Of a stretch of DNA of 5,528 bases, positions 5,134 through 5,528 are shown one piece after another (the stretch's first letter is position 1; each line of letters opens with the position of its first letter). Made by a program: the position numbers and the translations under genes. The notes under the pieces are model-generated. The model worked only from the letters and a program-made list of their open reading frames with translations. It ran no database searches and was not told the origin of the DNA. This DNA comes from an uncultured Actinoplanes sp. (GTDB taxonomy: Bacteria; Actinomycetota; Actinomycetes; Mycobacteriales; Micromonosporaceae), in contig CAKUMG010000465.1 of the NCBI GenBank assembly GCA_934667465.1, positions 1 to 5,528 on the forward strand. The letters are read 5' to 3'.

Positions 5134-5528
5134 GTGCCGGTCATCGATCTCGGTCACCCCGACGACGAGCCCGCCACCGCCGCGCGCCGGCCCTTCCCCG
5201 GCACGACCCGGTGGCTCGCGGCGGCCCTCGCCCTGCTCTGCGCGTTCACGCTCACCGGCTCCGCCGCGCCCGGACGGCCCGCACTCACCCCGCTGTGGAG
5301 CGTGCCCTCCTGGGACGCCTCGATCGGCTGGGTTCTGCTCGGCGACACGATCTACGCGCTGCGCACCGGCTCGCTCACCGCCTATATGGCCCGCACCGGC
5401 ACCGTCCGCTGGCAGGTTCCCGAGCCTGACGACCAGATGTGGCTCAGCTGGTCCAGCCCCGAACTGCTGCTGATCACCACCAGCGGCAGCCCGGCCGGCA
5501 CCGAACCCGAGCTGCCGCTGCGCACGAT
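5134..5528 (+). CDS. Membrane-anchored PQQ-like beta-propeller protein, copy 2 (C-terminus cut by window edge)
   Basis: Tandem paralogue of the preceding gene; 131 complete codons from the GTG at 5134 are present and the frame is open at the edge. Residues 1-26 are a short tail opening MPVIDLG, 27-42 a hydrophobic helix (WLAAALALLCAFTLTG), followed by the start of an outside propeller. Shared with copy 1 at the same places: VI(E/D)LG, the helix, L-W-S-(L/V)-P (residues 54-58 here), a Y-x-L-R-T strand and the blade end LTAYMARTGTVRW (81-93). The GTG start is chosen over later ones because it restores the conserved N-terminus and has the -10 box 6 nt upstream. The sequences have diverged well beyond a recent duplication. 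Function is unknown, as for copy 1. Confidence 0.82.
   Translation, partial: MPVIDLGHPDDEPATAARRPFPGTTRWLAAALALLCAFTLTGSAAPGRPALTPLWSVPSWDASIGWVLLGDTIYALRTGSLTAYMARTGTVRWQVPEPDDQMWLSWSSPELLLITTSGSPAGTEPELPLRT

Overview
The window is very G+C-rich, with G or C at nearly every third codon position. Its proteins look actinobacterial, most like Micromonosporaceae (an Actinoplanes or Micromonospora relative); this placement is by protein and codon style, not by a database search. There are five protein-coding genes (two cut by the window ends), no rRNA, tRNA, CRISPR array or insertion sequence, and no gene-free stretch longer than about 100 bases.

Left part, minus strand (2150 down to 1): a translation and housekeeping cluster read prmC -> tsaC/sua5-type gene -> low-molecular-weight protein phosphatase. 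PrmC methylates the GGQ glutamine of release factors. The YrdC-domain protein makes threonylcarbamoyl-AMP for the t6A modification of tRNA. The phosphatase start lies 2 nt after the tsaC stop, so those two are probably translationally coupled. The same order is known from other Gram-positive genomes, where prfA normally sits just upstream of prmC. Here that place is taken by a gene pointing the other way.

Middle, plus strand (2248-3753): a cytosolic GGDEF-domain protein with a long helical, TPR-like N-terminal half, divergent from prmC. It has an AGDEF signature, an intact RxxD inhibitory site, and an unusual Ala-rich, shortened C-terminus. The stop codon lies inside a 36-nt imperfect tandem duplication. 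A strong Shine-Dalgarno sequence upstream serves a six-codon leader ORF whose stop overlaps the GGDEF start.

Right part, plus strand (3814-5528): two tandem paralogues, each with a short cytosolic tail starting M-(A/P)-V-I-(E/D)-L-G, one membrane helix and an outside PQQ-like beta-propeller. Both start codons sit exactly 6 nt after a TANNNT -10 box, the layout of leaderless transcription. Promoter and first codons are conserved between the copies, so the unit was duplicated with its promoter.

The most unusual features are the propeller pair, the duplicated and possibly truncated GGDEF C-terminus, and the altered K-x-R/S-x-N signature of the tsaC product. None amounts to a clearly new multi-gene system.
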